In this document: positions 11,489-22,273 of the stretch, in pieces
How the letters are laid out: every line of letters begins with the position of its first letter
Position numbering within the stretch: the stretch's first letter is position 1
NCBI GenBank assembly: GCA_012064415.1
Contig: SSNU01003055.1
Span: 1 to 23,492, forward strand
Reading direction: 5' to 3'
DNA from: Gyrodactylus bullatarudis
Lineage: Eukaryota; Platyhelminthes; Monogenea; Gyrodactylidea; Gyrodactylidae
Length of the DNA: 23,492 bases
Notes under the pieces: model-generated
What the model was told of the DNA's origin: nothing
Database searches by the model: none
Seen by the model: only the letters and a program-made list of their open reading frames with translations
Program-made: the position numbers and the translations under genes

Positions 11489-13124
11489 CCCCCTCTTGTT
11501 TTGCAGTAATTTTTCTGAATGACAAAGATACTAAGGGCTTTTTAACATCGATGAAATAAAATAAATCTCTTGCGGTGAATTTTCATGTCATCGATAGTAA
11601 AAAGACCAAAACGATTCAAAGTAAACTTGGAGAGAAATAAGAGGGGGAAACTGTTCTCTAATTTAACCGGATTTTTCATCTCAGAATTGCGTATTATCAA
11701 CTAGCAATAACCGAACATGAGATAAACTTGAATATGTTACCGAGATTGGTGAAATAAATTTTAATTCATAATTATTTTGGTTTTCTATCATTTCTAAAAA
11801 TAATTTATTTCGGGTGGCAGTCATGAAAAGCTTCTTCAAATAGATTTTCTATGGAATGAAAATGTTTAAAAAATGATCTATTTTGACTTTTAGCCTATGA
11901 ATTTACCTTTAGAAATCAAAAAGTCTACATTACCTTATTTATCTAATCTTTATGCTTTAAATTAAAAGATTTATTTAGAAGTGATCAGTTATTATCAACC
12001 CTCTTATTTTAACTTATTAGTTAGGATATTTTCAAAAGTTACACAATGAAAATACCCATTTCATTATAATGAATCAGCTAATGATCACAAAAACCCTGGT
12101 GAGATTATCATCTAAATTATTTATTTTCAGATAACCATATGTACGCATTTATGGCCTTATTAGGTCATTATTTTACCAAGGAATATTAACCCTTTTTTCT
12201 GTATTTATTTCAACAACAGGAAAACTATTTAGTATGAAACTAAACTGTAACATTCCTCATTTTGTACAGACTTATAAAAATCATCCCTTCTATATTGTAG
12301 AATCAAGAAGGTTAAAGAATGGAATTACTTATCTCTTATTTCCTAAGTGTACAATCTATTGCATATTATCTTACATATAATATTATATCGGAAAAAGAAT
12401 GACTTAATTGAGATAAAAGTAAATATACCACATTAAAAGAAATATTTTAATATCCTATTTTTTAGAGATACCAAAATTACTTTTAATGTAGGAAGAAGAT
12501 GCCAGATTAATTCACAAATAAAGATATTTAATAAGATGAGCCTAACTAACTTTTGCCAGGTCGATGGTAAATCTACCGTAGCAATGAAAACACTCTTGTC
12601 AGTTTGAACGATACATCCAACTTCAATCTTTTATATCGAAATTAAGATGAAGAATTTCAAATTAACTTCTCAAATAGAAAGTTTGGCTTGGATGAAATTC
12701 TCCAAAATTACTAAAATCGTCCATCGATATGATAAATTTAATCTTCAAGCATTTTAATATTATCCTACCAAATTTCTTTTGATCCTTCTGGAATAAGATA
12801 AACAAAATTGCGAAAAAAATTTTAATTTAAATCGTTTTCGATCGATAAAATTGTAATATTCATAAGAGAAATTTTATTTTTAACTATTGAAAAAACAATT
12901 TTAACAGGATTTAAGTCATTTTTGCCACTCTTCTCTCAGAAATAGGTTAAATTAGAGAACAGTTGTCCCCTCTTATTTCTCTCCAAGTTTACTTTGAATC
13001 GTGTTCGTCTTTTTATTATCGATGTCATGAAAATTCACCGCAAGAGATTTATTTTATTTCATCGATGTTAAAAAGCCCTTAGTATCTTTGTCATTCAGAA
13101 AAATTACTGCAAAACAAGAAGGGG
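11489..13124. mobile_element. 1.6-kb element with 180-bp terminal inverted repeats
   Basis: Positions 11489-11668 and 12945-13124 are reverse complements over 180 bp without net gaps and with about 7 mismatches (about 96% identity). Outer ends are CCCC(C/T)TCTTGTTTTGCAG and its complement; inner ends are TTCTCTAATTTAACC and its complement. The 1276-bp interior has no convincing open frame and no transposase motif, so if this is a transposon it is non-autonomous. No target-site duplication is obvious at the flanks. The high arm identity argues for a fairly young insertion or ongoing conversion between arms. Confidence 0.7.
11669..12944. other. Non-coding interior of the 1.6-kb inverted-repeat element
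   Basis: AT-rich filler between the arms. I find no domain-bearing frame on either strand, no internal polymerase III boxes and no internal tandem repeat. Confidence 0.5.
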
Positions 13125-13515
13125 CAAATGTTCTATACATTAGCCGAGAAATAACGTGAATTCGAGTTAAAACTTTGAAAATAAAAAACTTTACAAAAAC
13201 TTCTGCGGGCACAAGAGGTACCTTTTGACGCAGAATTTTGCGTTCGTACTAATGATACCAAAAAATAATTACTTAAATGCTAATTGAGTTAATAAGGGAT
13301 AATTTTCCTAAAATTTAATTTAATAATTTATATACCATTATTTCGTTCTAGGTGCTTAGGTAATAAATCCCACAGGAACGTCTTATTTGGTAATGGATTA
13401 GCCCATGTCGCTGAATGTTACGGCTTACTAATGGATCCCACTTTCATTCAAGTTACACCATTCAATAAGAGGGGAATTTTGTAATGTGAATAATTGATTC
13501 GAGGTAAAAAGTTGA

Positions 13516-13640
13516 AATTTTCATTGGAGTGATTTCTTGGGTGATTATTGAAAAAATTTTTCCTTTGGAGTGATTTTTGGAAATTTTTGGGGTAATTTTT
13601 GAAAAAAAAAATTTCTTGGGGTGATCTTTGGAATTAACCC
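13516..13640 (+). repeat. Degenerate tandem array of a TTGGGGTGATTTTTGG-like motif
   Basis: The motif TTGGRGTRATTTTTGG recurs imperfectly at about 13524, 13565, 13588 and 13616, separated by A/T-rich linkers (GAAAAAATTTTT-like). Spacing is irregular (23-41 bp). Minus-strand open frames over this stretch only mirror the repetition. Confidence 0.5.
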
Positions 13641-14700
13641 TTGAATTACATTGATTTTTGATCACGCAAGACTTGATATATCCGGATCACATTAAAAAGA
13701 GAGGTATATTACAGATCACTTGACTATTTGAAGTACATGAGAATTTTTTTTATTTTACACAAGTCACTTGTTATCAATGAAATGCTGTAATATAAAATTT
13801 TATTATGAAAAATTACACTCATGAAACCCATTTTTAATGATGGTAATTTTAAAGAAAGCTTTTTGATAATAAAATAGTTTTTTGACTATTTCAGATGACA
13901 GTTTTAATAATAAAATCATAATTCCACCAGTAGCAGAACTATTAAACTGGTCATGATAAATAGAGAAAAATGATGTTGAAAAACTCATTTCTTTAGCATT
14001 CCGATTGGTCCATGCAAGTAACCAATGATATTCGAGTGAAATTTGCCCTATATAAACGCAGGATTTCAATTTATGTCTTCTCACTTAACAGGAAAGAAAA
14101 ATATTATTTTGCAATTTAAGTTAGTCTCTACTTGAAAGCGTCAGCTGTCACACAAGATAAAAAGAAATCTTCTAATATTTCCAAGAGATTTTGTGTCTGA
14201 TTTTTTTTTCATTTCACGCCTTGTTTTCTAGATTTTTATTTAACCTGTAGATTGCAAACTCGGTATATAAAACAATTTTTTTGGAGAAAAAGTTTATTAT
14301 TTCAATTATATATTGTATTGAAAAAACATTTTGATCATTTAAGCAATTTTAACACATTCTAATTCCAATAAAATTACTTCTGAATCATTCAGTTGATTTC
14401 GAAATACCTCGAGGGAAAAATATTATATCTGTCTTATGTAACCTAGAACAATGATTAGTCAGTAGATAATTCTTTAATTTCCTGTCTTTTGAATATGAAA
14501 TATCAAGTGAACTGCAGTTAAGACAAACAATGTGTAAAAATATTTCCCTCCAACTGAATGTTTCAGAATTGAAGTTCTTGTAGAAGTCATAATTTATTTA
14601 TCAGCTCAAAATAAACTTCTTCAAAACCTTTTACCATTTTCATAATGGAGGCTAGATCAATAACGAGAATTTTCTGAAGGTCAGTTTTATTTTTAGCATC

Positions 14701-14744
14701 AAGGAGGGAAAGATAATCTTAAGAAATGTTACATTTCCCTCCTT
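14701..14744. repeat. Short perfect hairpin
   Basis: AAGGAGGGAAA (14701-14711) and its exact complement TTTCCCTCCTT (14734-14744) are separated by 22 bp. No U-run context or neighbouring gene gives it a function. Confidence 0.5.
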
Positions 14745-16977
14745 ATACCTATTTTTAATCTTATATTATTGTTAGTCTTTCTAAATGTCAACATTTCTCG
14801 TTTAATGTATATATAAATATAAATTTAATGAATCGAGGACTTTGATTTTTCTTAATTATTTTTTAGCAAGGTAAAAGAATTCCCAAAACAACTTTGAAAT
14901 TCCTCAAGAGTCTAATTTTTCATTTAATTCGAATTTTACTGAATACATTTCCTTAAACCAATCAGAGTACTTGATTTTCATCTTCTTCATTGGTCTGAAT
15001 AATTTGTATAATAGGATTCAGAATCCTACTTTCTCAATTACCTAGTCTCATCGGTTAGTAATGGCTTGGACTTGAGAACAGAATGAATTTCTTCAGTCTG
15101 ATACTTTCATAATTCTTTTAAAATATTTTTTTAAATCTGGATTTTTCGATTCATTGAAAGAATATGTCATTTTGAAAACTTAAGGTCATTAAAGCTTGAT
15201 GATTCCTGAATAATTAAATTTAAAGAATTAAAGCCAGAGAGATTTTTCAAAATTCGATCAAAGATTTCTATTGATTTCTAGAAAAAAATTAGCATAGAAA
15301 AATAAAAGGGACAGTTGAGTCTATCTATCCTGAGTAAATAAACACAATTAGATTATCGATTTATGAAGGACATTTGATTTTTTCACATTAATTCAATTCA
15401 AAGGTTACGTGTATCCTCGTCTGAAAATTTCATTCGCAATTCGGAAAAAGATTCTTTCAATCTGATCCAAAGTATCAACTTTTCTATTCTATTTATATCA
15501 CTAGCTTTAATCTTTAAGCCTTTTTGCTAGTCTTTAGTGTGTACTACGCGCTAGGATGAAATCTTTTTTCTCCGAACAACTCACGGAACAACTCCATAAT
15601 TTCAAAGCCTGGAAGTCATTCTCCATTATGTCATTGCCCATTTTACCCACAATATCCCACGGGCATGATAAAATAACGAAATTAACCATGAAGCCCCTTT
15701 TGATGATAAGATTACTATTTTTGAAGATAAAAATTAAGAAACTTATTAAATGGCCAGGATATTCCCAATTTTAGTGATTGCGTACTAAAAATTCATTGAA
15801 AATTGAGCGGCGATTTTAAAAATTTTGGATTTTTGAAATCGAATGACATAATGAAGAATCATTATAAAATAATACAAAATAATGCTTAGAATTGATAGTT
15901 CTATCAGAAAAGTTGGTATGAGGGTAAAAATTTCACCCTAGCCTTGTGTATACTTTAGTAACTTTTTGAATAAAGATTGAGATGAACATAATCGCAAATA
16001 TTGAAAATAATTTAGTTCTGACTATTGCATTTTGCATTCGTAGGCTAAATTGTAAAATAAATTTTATAATAAATTTTGAATTATGATACCATTTGTAATA
16101 TTGAATAAAAAATGTAATTTGAAACTTTAATCATTTTGTCTATAGAAATTCTAGAAGCTAAAAATTATTTTTTGACGCAAATCAAGCAGGAGTTGGTCCT
16201 TGGCGTATGGTCTGATTCTTTGCTCGTATTCTCAAATTATATTTCTTTGTGAAAAATGTTCTCCAACATCTATTTAGCGCACAGAAAAGTCATGGGGGAA
16301 AGATGAGAACCTTGAACTAGCATCATAGAAATCACGGATATTTTATGAATTCAGTTTCTTTTTTATCCATTCTATTAAATAGTTAATTGAAATTCATTAT
16401 TTCAAGAGCTAGATCGTTCTACTTTTCACATGATTAAATTATTTCTCACTAGTTTACGAGCGATTTAAATCAAGACAATAAAAAGATTGGTTAGCAATTC
16501 TGGGGTAGTTTGAAAAAAGCATCTATTCGTAGAAAGGAAAAAAAATGCCGAGATTTTCAGACACGGGATCAGCTATTAGGGTGACTGTTACAGTGATACT
16601 ATTGAGACCTTCTGACTAGTGACTCTAAGGTAACGTTTTAAGAGTCAACAAACTCTTGAAATTAGTTGATCGAGCAGCCCAAGATACGGAAAATATCCTT
16701 TGAGTCAGCCAGCTCAAAATATTTTTGAGGAAATCAGGCAACTGCTGTCTTCAGAAAATATCCTTGTTGCTTGTGTACAATGTACACTGTACATACCCCA
16801 ATTTTTAGTTAATATTTTGATATCATTCGAAAGAAAGCAAAATTTTTCTCAAGATTCAATTATAAATTTACAATTCAAACCTTGAAAAATGATCTCAAAG
16901 TTGAAGGATGATGTATATTTTTGTGAGTCTTAATTTCAAGCAAACATTTGAAAGGATTTAACCGGAGTGAATCTAAA

Positions 16978-17658
16978 GCTAGTTAATATGAAGATGGAAA
17001 TTTATGATTTTTACAAAATTCTTAGTTTTTTCATCAAGAAATCGAACTTGATCAAGATTTTTTGAAATCTAGATCATGAGGCCCTCTTTCACGGTACTAA
17101 GAAAAAAAATTTAGAAAAAATCAATTTATAAGGAAAATACGGCAAATTTGAAATCTTGAAGTAGCGCCAAATTCCCATTTTTTTGAACTTTGAGTTGAGA
17201 AATTTTTTGATTTCAATGTGAGAGAATGATCAAAAGTTTATTTTTAGGATCACAATAAGACAAAGAAATTAAATATGCTGAAACTGGTTTTAAGAATCAC
17301 CCCATAATCGTGTCAAATTTTGAATTTTTCATCATTTTCCCTACTTGAAAGTAAATGAAATTTGATATTTCAAGATCCCAGAAAAATGACATATTCATCA
17401 AAAGTTTTATTATGGTAATCGGTTTTCTCGTCTTATTGTGATCCTAAAAATAAACTTTTGATCATTCTCTCACATTGAAATCAAAAAATTTCTCAACTCA
17501 AAGTTCAAAAAAATGGGAATTTGGCGCTACTTCAAGATTTCAAATTTGCCGTATTTTCCTTATAAATTGATTTTTTCTAAATTTTTTTTCTTAGTACCGT
17601 GAAAGAGGGCCTCATGATCTAGATTTCAAAAAATCTTGATCAAGTTCGATTTCTTGAT
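16978..17658. repeat. Dispersed repeat copy 2, rearranged into a palindrome
   Basis: The left 55 bp (16978-17032) and the block from about 17370 to 17600 are colinear with copy 1 (3991-4284, opposite strand). In copy 1 these two blocks are adjacent. Here they are separated by about 330 bp, of which 17033-17261 is an exact inverted copy of the right-hand block. The palindrome therefore arose by inverted duplication inside an existing repeat copy, not as an original feature of the family. Confidence 0.7.
17033..17658. repeat. Perfect inverted repeat: 229-bp arms, 168-bp spacer
   Basis: Arms 17033-17261 and 17430-17658 are exact reverse complements across all 229 positions, with no mismatch and no gap on reading both strands. 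Outer ends are ATCAAGAAATCGAAC and its complement; inner ends are ATCACAATAAGAC and its complement. There is no open frame of note. Transcription of either strand would give a long fully paired hairpin RNA. Such palindromes are also unstable in cloning, and inverted chimeric reads or assembly errors can mimic them. Confidence 0.9.
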
Positions 17659-19099
17659 ATATAATTAAGTCCAATATTATCTGATAAATGATCAGAAATA
17701 AACATCTTAAATTGCTACAATTCCCAATTTCATGAGACAATGCCGCATTTTTTCCTCTATGGACAATATTCATTCTATAGAAGGAATTATTTCTTGTCAT
17801 TTACGTCTTGTAGAATTCCCAGTTGTATTATGTATGTCATTGAATTAATAATCATCCCTGATAAACGTTTATTGATTTTCTTTTTGAAAAATATTTTATT
17901 AGTTACAAAGGATCTTCAATCTCAATTTTATGTACTTAACGTGATAATGATTATTATCATTAAAAGAAATCCTCTTGATTCATAAAATTGTCAGTGTGGA
18001 TTTTGAATTTTGCCTACATCAAAAAAAAACACATTATTTTAGCACTGATTTTAGTACAGAAAAGTACATTTCTGAATGTAATTATTATAGCATTCCTAAA
18101 CCTATTTAGATTAATTATAATAATAATAATTATTATTTTTGAACAAGCCTGAGTGGAATAATTAAGTTCTTTACAATCTTGGTAAAAATTTAAAGGGAGT
18201 GTTTTGTTCATTTTTGTACAAGCCTGAATCAAGGATGTTTATAATCTCATTAAAAATAACTGATTCATTTGTTTTATAAATCAAGTTTCATCAATATGAT
18301 TAAACCAATGAGAATTCAGAAATGAAAATTGATAAAAATTCTGGCTTGGAAAAAGCTTAATAACCTCGAAACTAATAATCCTACGCTAATAAAGAATCCT
18401 ACGCACCATTCGAAAGAAAATTAAATTTTACATTGGAATGCTTTTTAAAATTTCAAATTTTATTAAATCTACACGTCAAAAAAGAAGAAAAAAACTCAAA
18501 AAATGTATTTTTTAAAGGATTTTTCAATTTTTTCTAACTTGGCGCGCGTTTAAAAAAACTTTGCGAGAGTGCTAAATTCGCGTATTACCCATCAATCAAC
18601 GCGAAATTTTACGCTCTTTTTAATGGGAATAAAATCAATTTCGGCTTCCTATGTTTTCATACCAATAATATCAATTAAGTTCATTGAGATACTCTAAATT
18701 AGCAATTTTAGGTTTTTTGGCCATAGTGGCCAAAATGTTAACGCTAGCGAAATTCTGAAAGCAGATCTGAAATCAGCACAAATTTTTACGACCCCATCCC
18801 CACCCGTGTTATAATCGATTATCCTTGAATATCTATGGTCAAAAGAAGAAAGGTCCAATTGAAGGTTGATCAATTGAACATTTGTCTCTTCCCTTCATAT
18901 TTCTACTCTTATCTTTGATTAAATACATGAGAATTTTTTTTAGACAAAAATCTTATATTGAATTGAAATATAGATACAAATTATAACGAAAATCTGTTTG
19001 TACAAAAAGAAATTAAATACAATAATTAAAATGGAGACATTGATCTGTGTATGAAGTGTTAAAATGATAAAATAATGTAAAAACTGTGCAGCTTGAGAA
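17659..19099. other. AT-rich stretch without recognisable genes
   Basis: Open frames at 17740-17985 (+) and 18014-18232 (-) are low-complexity, rich in I/L/F and without domain signal. An AAT-type microsatellite lies at about 18112-18135. A slightly GC-richer patch around 18540-18610 carries GCGCGCG and CGCG but no gene that I can identify. Confidence 0.45.
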
Positions 19100-19778
19100 C
19101 TAGAGTCTGCAAGAAATTCGAAAATTATCTGGATAATGAAGATAAGAATAAAGCAAAGACTTATGGTAATCGATTTTAAGTCTGATGTGAGACATGACCA
19201 ATTTAAGATTAGTCAAATCATCACAATTAGATAATTCAAATTTAGTAAAGATATCGTTATAAATAGATAGTAAGTAGTTAGGGTTATATTTATTATTTCT
19301 CAAAAAATAATTATTGTTGTTATTAGAGAGAGAATTTTTTGACTAAAAAAGCAAAGGCCAGAGACCAATATTAGTGCATTGTACAAGTCAATATGAGGAA
19401 ATAGAGAGTGTAAAAACCGACATTGGACATGTTGAATAGTTAGGCACTGAGATTGATTTAAATTTGGTAAGAGAGGAAAAATATAGCCAAAAAGTGGAAA
19501 GACCAGTGATTTGTAAGCTTTTAGTCTTATATCACTGGATTTAGAGAAATTTCTTAATGGTATAAATAATGGAATTAATTCTGGGGAGATTAGCCAGTGG
19601 ATTTAATTTAACAAGACAATATGAAGCCAAGGTCATGAGTGAACGAGACAATTTCACCAGGAAATAGAAGCGATTCCATGAGGGTTGCAGGGAGACCAGA
19701 TGGGAGCATTATTTTAATACAAAGATTAGGCTTATACATGTTAGACTTGAAAAATTTTTCCAAAAATTCTTTACATGC
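19100..19778 (-). pseudogene. Non-LTR retrotransposon reverse transcriptase remnant (thumb/C-terminal region)
   Basis: Read on the minus strand, successive frames carry in order a sequence resembling the RT C-terminal region of CR1/Jockey-type elements. First comes an SFTHDLGFILS segment (the usual 'LG-hydrophobic-LD' step), then LNPLANLPRINSIIYTIKKF (usual 'H-I-N-x-I-x-K'). LKAYKSLVFPLFGY follows (usual 'L-Y-K-S-L-V-x-P-x-L-x-Y-G'), and then LTIQHVQCRFLHSL (usual 'L-x-x-x-Q-x-R-F-x-R'). A further frame covers 19303-19100. Going from 19778 to 19100 the reading frame changes at about 19605, 19550 and 19310, and a stop is met at 19608-19610, so it is non-functional. No catalytic YADD-type motif lies within the segment; the upstream RT core is absent or unrecognisable before the next element begins at 19935. 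Clade assignment is uncertain. Confidence 0.6.
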
Positions 19779-19960
19779 TTAAGAAATAAGACAAACGAGA
19801 TTATGGAAATATCCAGACTAAAAACGCTTATTGGCCGATCTGAATTGTCGAATCTATTAAAAATAAGAGAATTTTCTTTTTAAATAATTTTAATAAGATT
19901 TAAATCATTTTTGTAGATTTTTTTTGTAGATTTTTAGTTAGCTAGGGAATCTGGAAACTT

Positions 19961-20139
19961 TTTTTTTTTTTGAAATAGAAACATTTATATTTATTTATAG
20001 AATTGATTTGTACAAATAATGGAACAGGGAAAGAGTGTTCAATGTGCCCGATGTGGGAGGGTTTGAACCTAGGACCGAGAGTAAGAGGGTCCGAATGAGA
20101 GGTGAAAGAGATACCACTATGCCACACCGGGCAAAAATC
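19961..20139 (-). mobile_element. tRNA-derived SINE inserted in the left terminal repeat
   Basis: On the minus strand the element starts at about 20132 with a tRNA-like head (GCCCGGTGTGGCATAG...). The head has an A box TGGCATAGTGG, a B box GGTTCAAACCC, an acceptor-like pair GCCCGGT/ATCGGGC and a GGACC/GGTCC stem as in a long variable arm. A short unrelated body follows, then a pure A tail ending near 19961. The T stem is imperfect, so it is not a working tRNA gene. The right terminal repeat at 22486/22487 preserves the uninterrupted site; comparison gives an insert of about 179 bp and a degenerate AAGTTT-like duplication. The SINE is therefore younger than the host transposon. Confidence 0.85.
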
Positions 20140-20352
20140 GGTTTCTAGAATCCCTACTCGAGTTATTCATAGTTACAGGGAATCTAGAAACTAAAGGAAG
20201 TCTTAAGAATCCCTAAATTTCTAGGGAATCTGGAAACTCGGTTTCTAGAAACCCTAGCAAGTTAGGAAATGTGGAAACTTGGAGAGCCTTAAGAATCCCA
20301 AGGGAATTTAGAAACTTTTAAGAATTTTGAAAATTTTGATATTCTCTAAAAC
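20140..20352. repeat. Left terminal inverted repeat (main part)
   Basis: This part is the reverse complement of 22274-22486 over 213 bp without net gaps and with few mismatches. It contains several imperfect copies of GGGAATCT(A/G)GAAAC and TCTTAAGAATCCC, a subterminal-repeat pattern typical of transposase binding regions. The outermost piece (19935-19960) lies on the far side of the SINE. Confidence 0.85.
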
Positions 20353-20368
20353 GTTAATAAAAATAAAT

Positions 20369-21150
20369 TTAGTCCTTAAAATACTGAAAAACTATGGATA
20401 ACTGAAAATTTCTAGGTTTACGATGAATAAAGTTCATTTCTAGCCAGTAATGACTAAGTCCTTTGACGATACAGTTTTTGAATTCTCTTCCATTATCAGG
20501 CTGTAAAATTTTTGGTGCACCATGGTCAAGAAAGATATCTAAGAGATTGTGGTAAACTTCCAAGGCTGTTTTAGTTTTTAAGGCTCTGAGTCGAACAAAC
20601 TTAGTAAAATGATCTTGGTAAACCAAGATGAACTTGTAACCCTTGTCAGGGCAAGACTGAAAGTCTATCAAGTCAATTTGAACTCTTTCATTGAATTCAG
20701 AAGATATTATTGGATTAGATACAGTGCCTTTTTTGGGATTTTCACGTTCTTTTTACAAGTTAAGCATAGTCTTAGATAAATTAAAATTTGACTTAAAGTG
20801 ATGTTATAGTACTTTAGATCTAAAACCTTCTTCAATAAATCTCTACCACAATGTCCTAAACTCACATGCTTGTCATGGATAACATCAAAAATTTCAACTA
20901 GAAGCATACGATGGTTTTCTGTCTTGTCACACTTTAAGAATATTCGTTCTACTCCATCGACAGTTTGGTAGACCCATTTATTTCGAATCTTGTACAGTGT
21001 CTTATCTTGAATTGGATCACATTGAGAAATTTTAATTCATCCGAGGAGCAACTGAAATCGTTCTTGATTGTATGTTTTCGAAACTGCAATCGCCTGATCA
21101 GTTTTGGCAAGCTCATAGAAGCGATCTTTCATTTCATCGTAATTCATCAT
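20369..21150 (-). pseudogene. KRBA2/SCAND3-like integrase, broken
   Basis: Translation from the ATG at 21150 gives an N-terminal DRFYELAK-type segment, then an in-frame stop after QLLLG (about 21040). The HHCC zinc-binding region follows (IHDKHVSLGHCGRD ... CLTCKK; about 20907-20740). A one-base frameshift in the A/G run near 20727-20736 leads into the integrase core, where I see the first catalytic Asp in VQIDLIDFQS, then YQDHFTKF, LLDIF and GAP, and the second Asp in QPDNGREF. Sequence homology fades after HRKPRNFQ, so the third catalytic residue (Glu) and the C-terminal part are missing. Related genes encode zinc finger plus rve-type integrase cores that cut and join element ends. With a stop, a frameshift and an incomplete DDE triad it cannot be active. 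Confidence 0.8.
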
Positions 21151-22273
21151 TGAGTTGAAGTTATGATTCGATATTTGACAAGACTATAAATACTAGGGAA
21201 AAAAAGATACTACGACTGCATAATATGCATATACACACACACACGTACTATCGATCTATTCGGTTATTAGAGTCATAAGAACCATGCATGTTGCAATTTG
21301 TACTAGGTTCGATTGGAAAATAATTATTGATAATGATTAATAATATTGTCTAAATAATTTATCCAGATTTTACTAATTATATTTGAAACAAATGATCATT
21401 ATATAAAATTCATGAATAACGCATGTTGCATATTTATCAATGGAAAAACAAATTTTTCGAATCAAAATTTCAAATCTTTACTTAACGTTTTTGAAACTTT
21501 GTAATTGATCATAATTACTAATATTAATTAAAATTATATTTAATAATTAGTAAAAATTTATAAAAATAAATGTTACATATGTTATCTAATGGAGAATAAT
21601 TTTACTAATTATTAGGGTGGAAAATTTGCGATTTTTGATATCATAATCAACTGTGCTTTTTAAAAAAAATATTAAAAAATTAATTCCCTATTCCTTTTAG
21701 TTTCCTAGATAATTTTGCGATTTTTTTGCGATTTTAATCTCAAGTTTCCATTTTTTCCCCTTTTTCCAATCCTTTTGTGTCCTCTTTTGTCTCGGTTTCC
21801 CATCTTCTCCTATTGATTTCTTACCTAGGCTCTGTTAAAAATAAATCACGCAGAGATTTCCTCTCAGATTTGAAAAGGCCTCCAACTCCGTTGAATAAAA
21901 AATGGAGAATTATAAAACTTCATTAAGGAAAGGAATTGAAATCGTGCAGAATCTCGATATAAAGAGGATCCTTTAAAAAGGATACTCGAAAAGCCAGCGA
22001 AACCGAAAAAATTCAAAAAATGTAAAAATGGAAGAGGAAAATATTAGTACTATGGAGTACAATCTTTAGTTGAGTTGGAAGCCGATTTCAGCTTATGTTG
22101 AAAGATATTTTTTTTGATAAGAATTAAACATTCAAAAAAGAAACTTGTATTTCGTATGCTAACGCACTAGACGAACGTTAAATATCTATTAAATTTAATA
22201 ATTCTTTTTCTTGGAGATTTTTTCAGTTTTCAAACAATGAATATTAAAATTTTCATTTATCAATAGATTGATA
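21151..22273. other. Non-coding interior of the integrase element
   Basis: About 1.1 kb of AT-rich sequence upstream of the integrase remnant and before the right terminus. It has a (CA)n microsatellite at 21232-21244 and repeated TTTTGCGATTTTT-like words at 21715-21735. I find no frame that extends the integrase or encodes another protein. It would hold the promoter of the minus-strand gene if one existed. Confidence 0.5.
21232..21244. repeat. (CA)n microsatellite
   Basis: A run of alternating A and C of 13 bases following TGCATAT, inside the transposon interior. Confidence 0.8.

Larger units (their letters stand above)
13125..16977. other. AT-rich stretch without recognisable genes
   Basis: Contains a degenerate short-motif repeat (13516-13640) and a small hairpin (14701-14744), both listed separately. 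Open frames at 13803-14084 (-), 15556-15774 (+) and 16700-16885 (+) are short and unlike any family I know. Around 16689-16765 the motif GAAAATATCCTT occurs twice. I see no RNA gene. Confidence 0.5.

Noticed and set aside
13462..13665. Minus-strand 67-residue frame with repeated K-I-T-P motif
   Set aside because: Its apparent periodicity comes from the degenerate DNA repeat at 13516-13640.
15616..15860. Possible inverted repeat (CATTATGTCATT near 15627 and GACATAATG near 15845)
   Set aside because: Only about 10 bp match and the flanks do not extend; expected by chance at this base composition.
20046..20132. A functional tRNA gene
   Set aside because: The A and B boxes are good, but the T stem is mismatched and the sequence continues into a body and a poly-A tail, so it is a SINE head.
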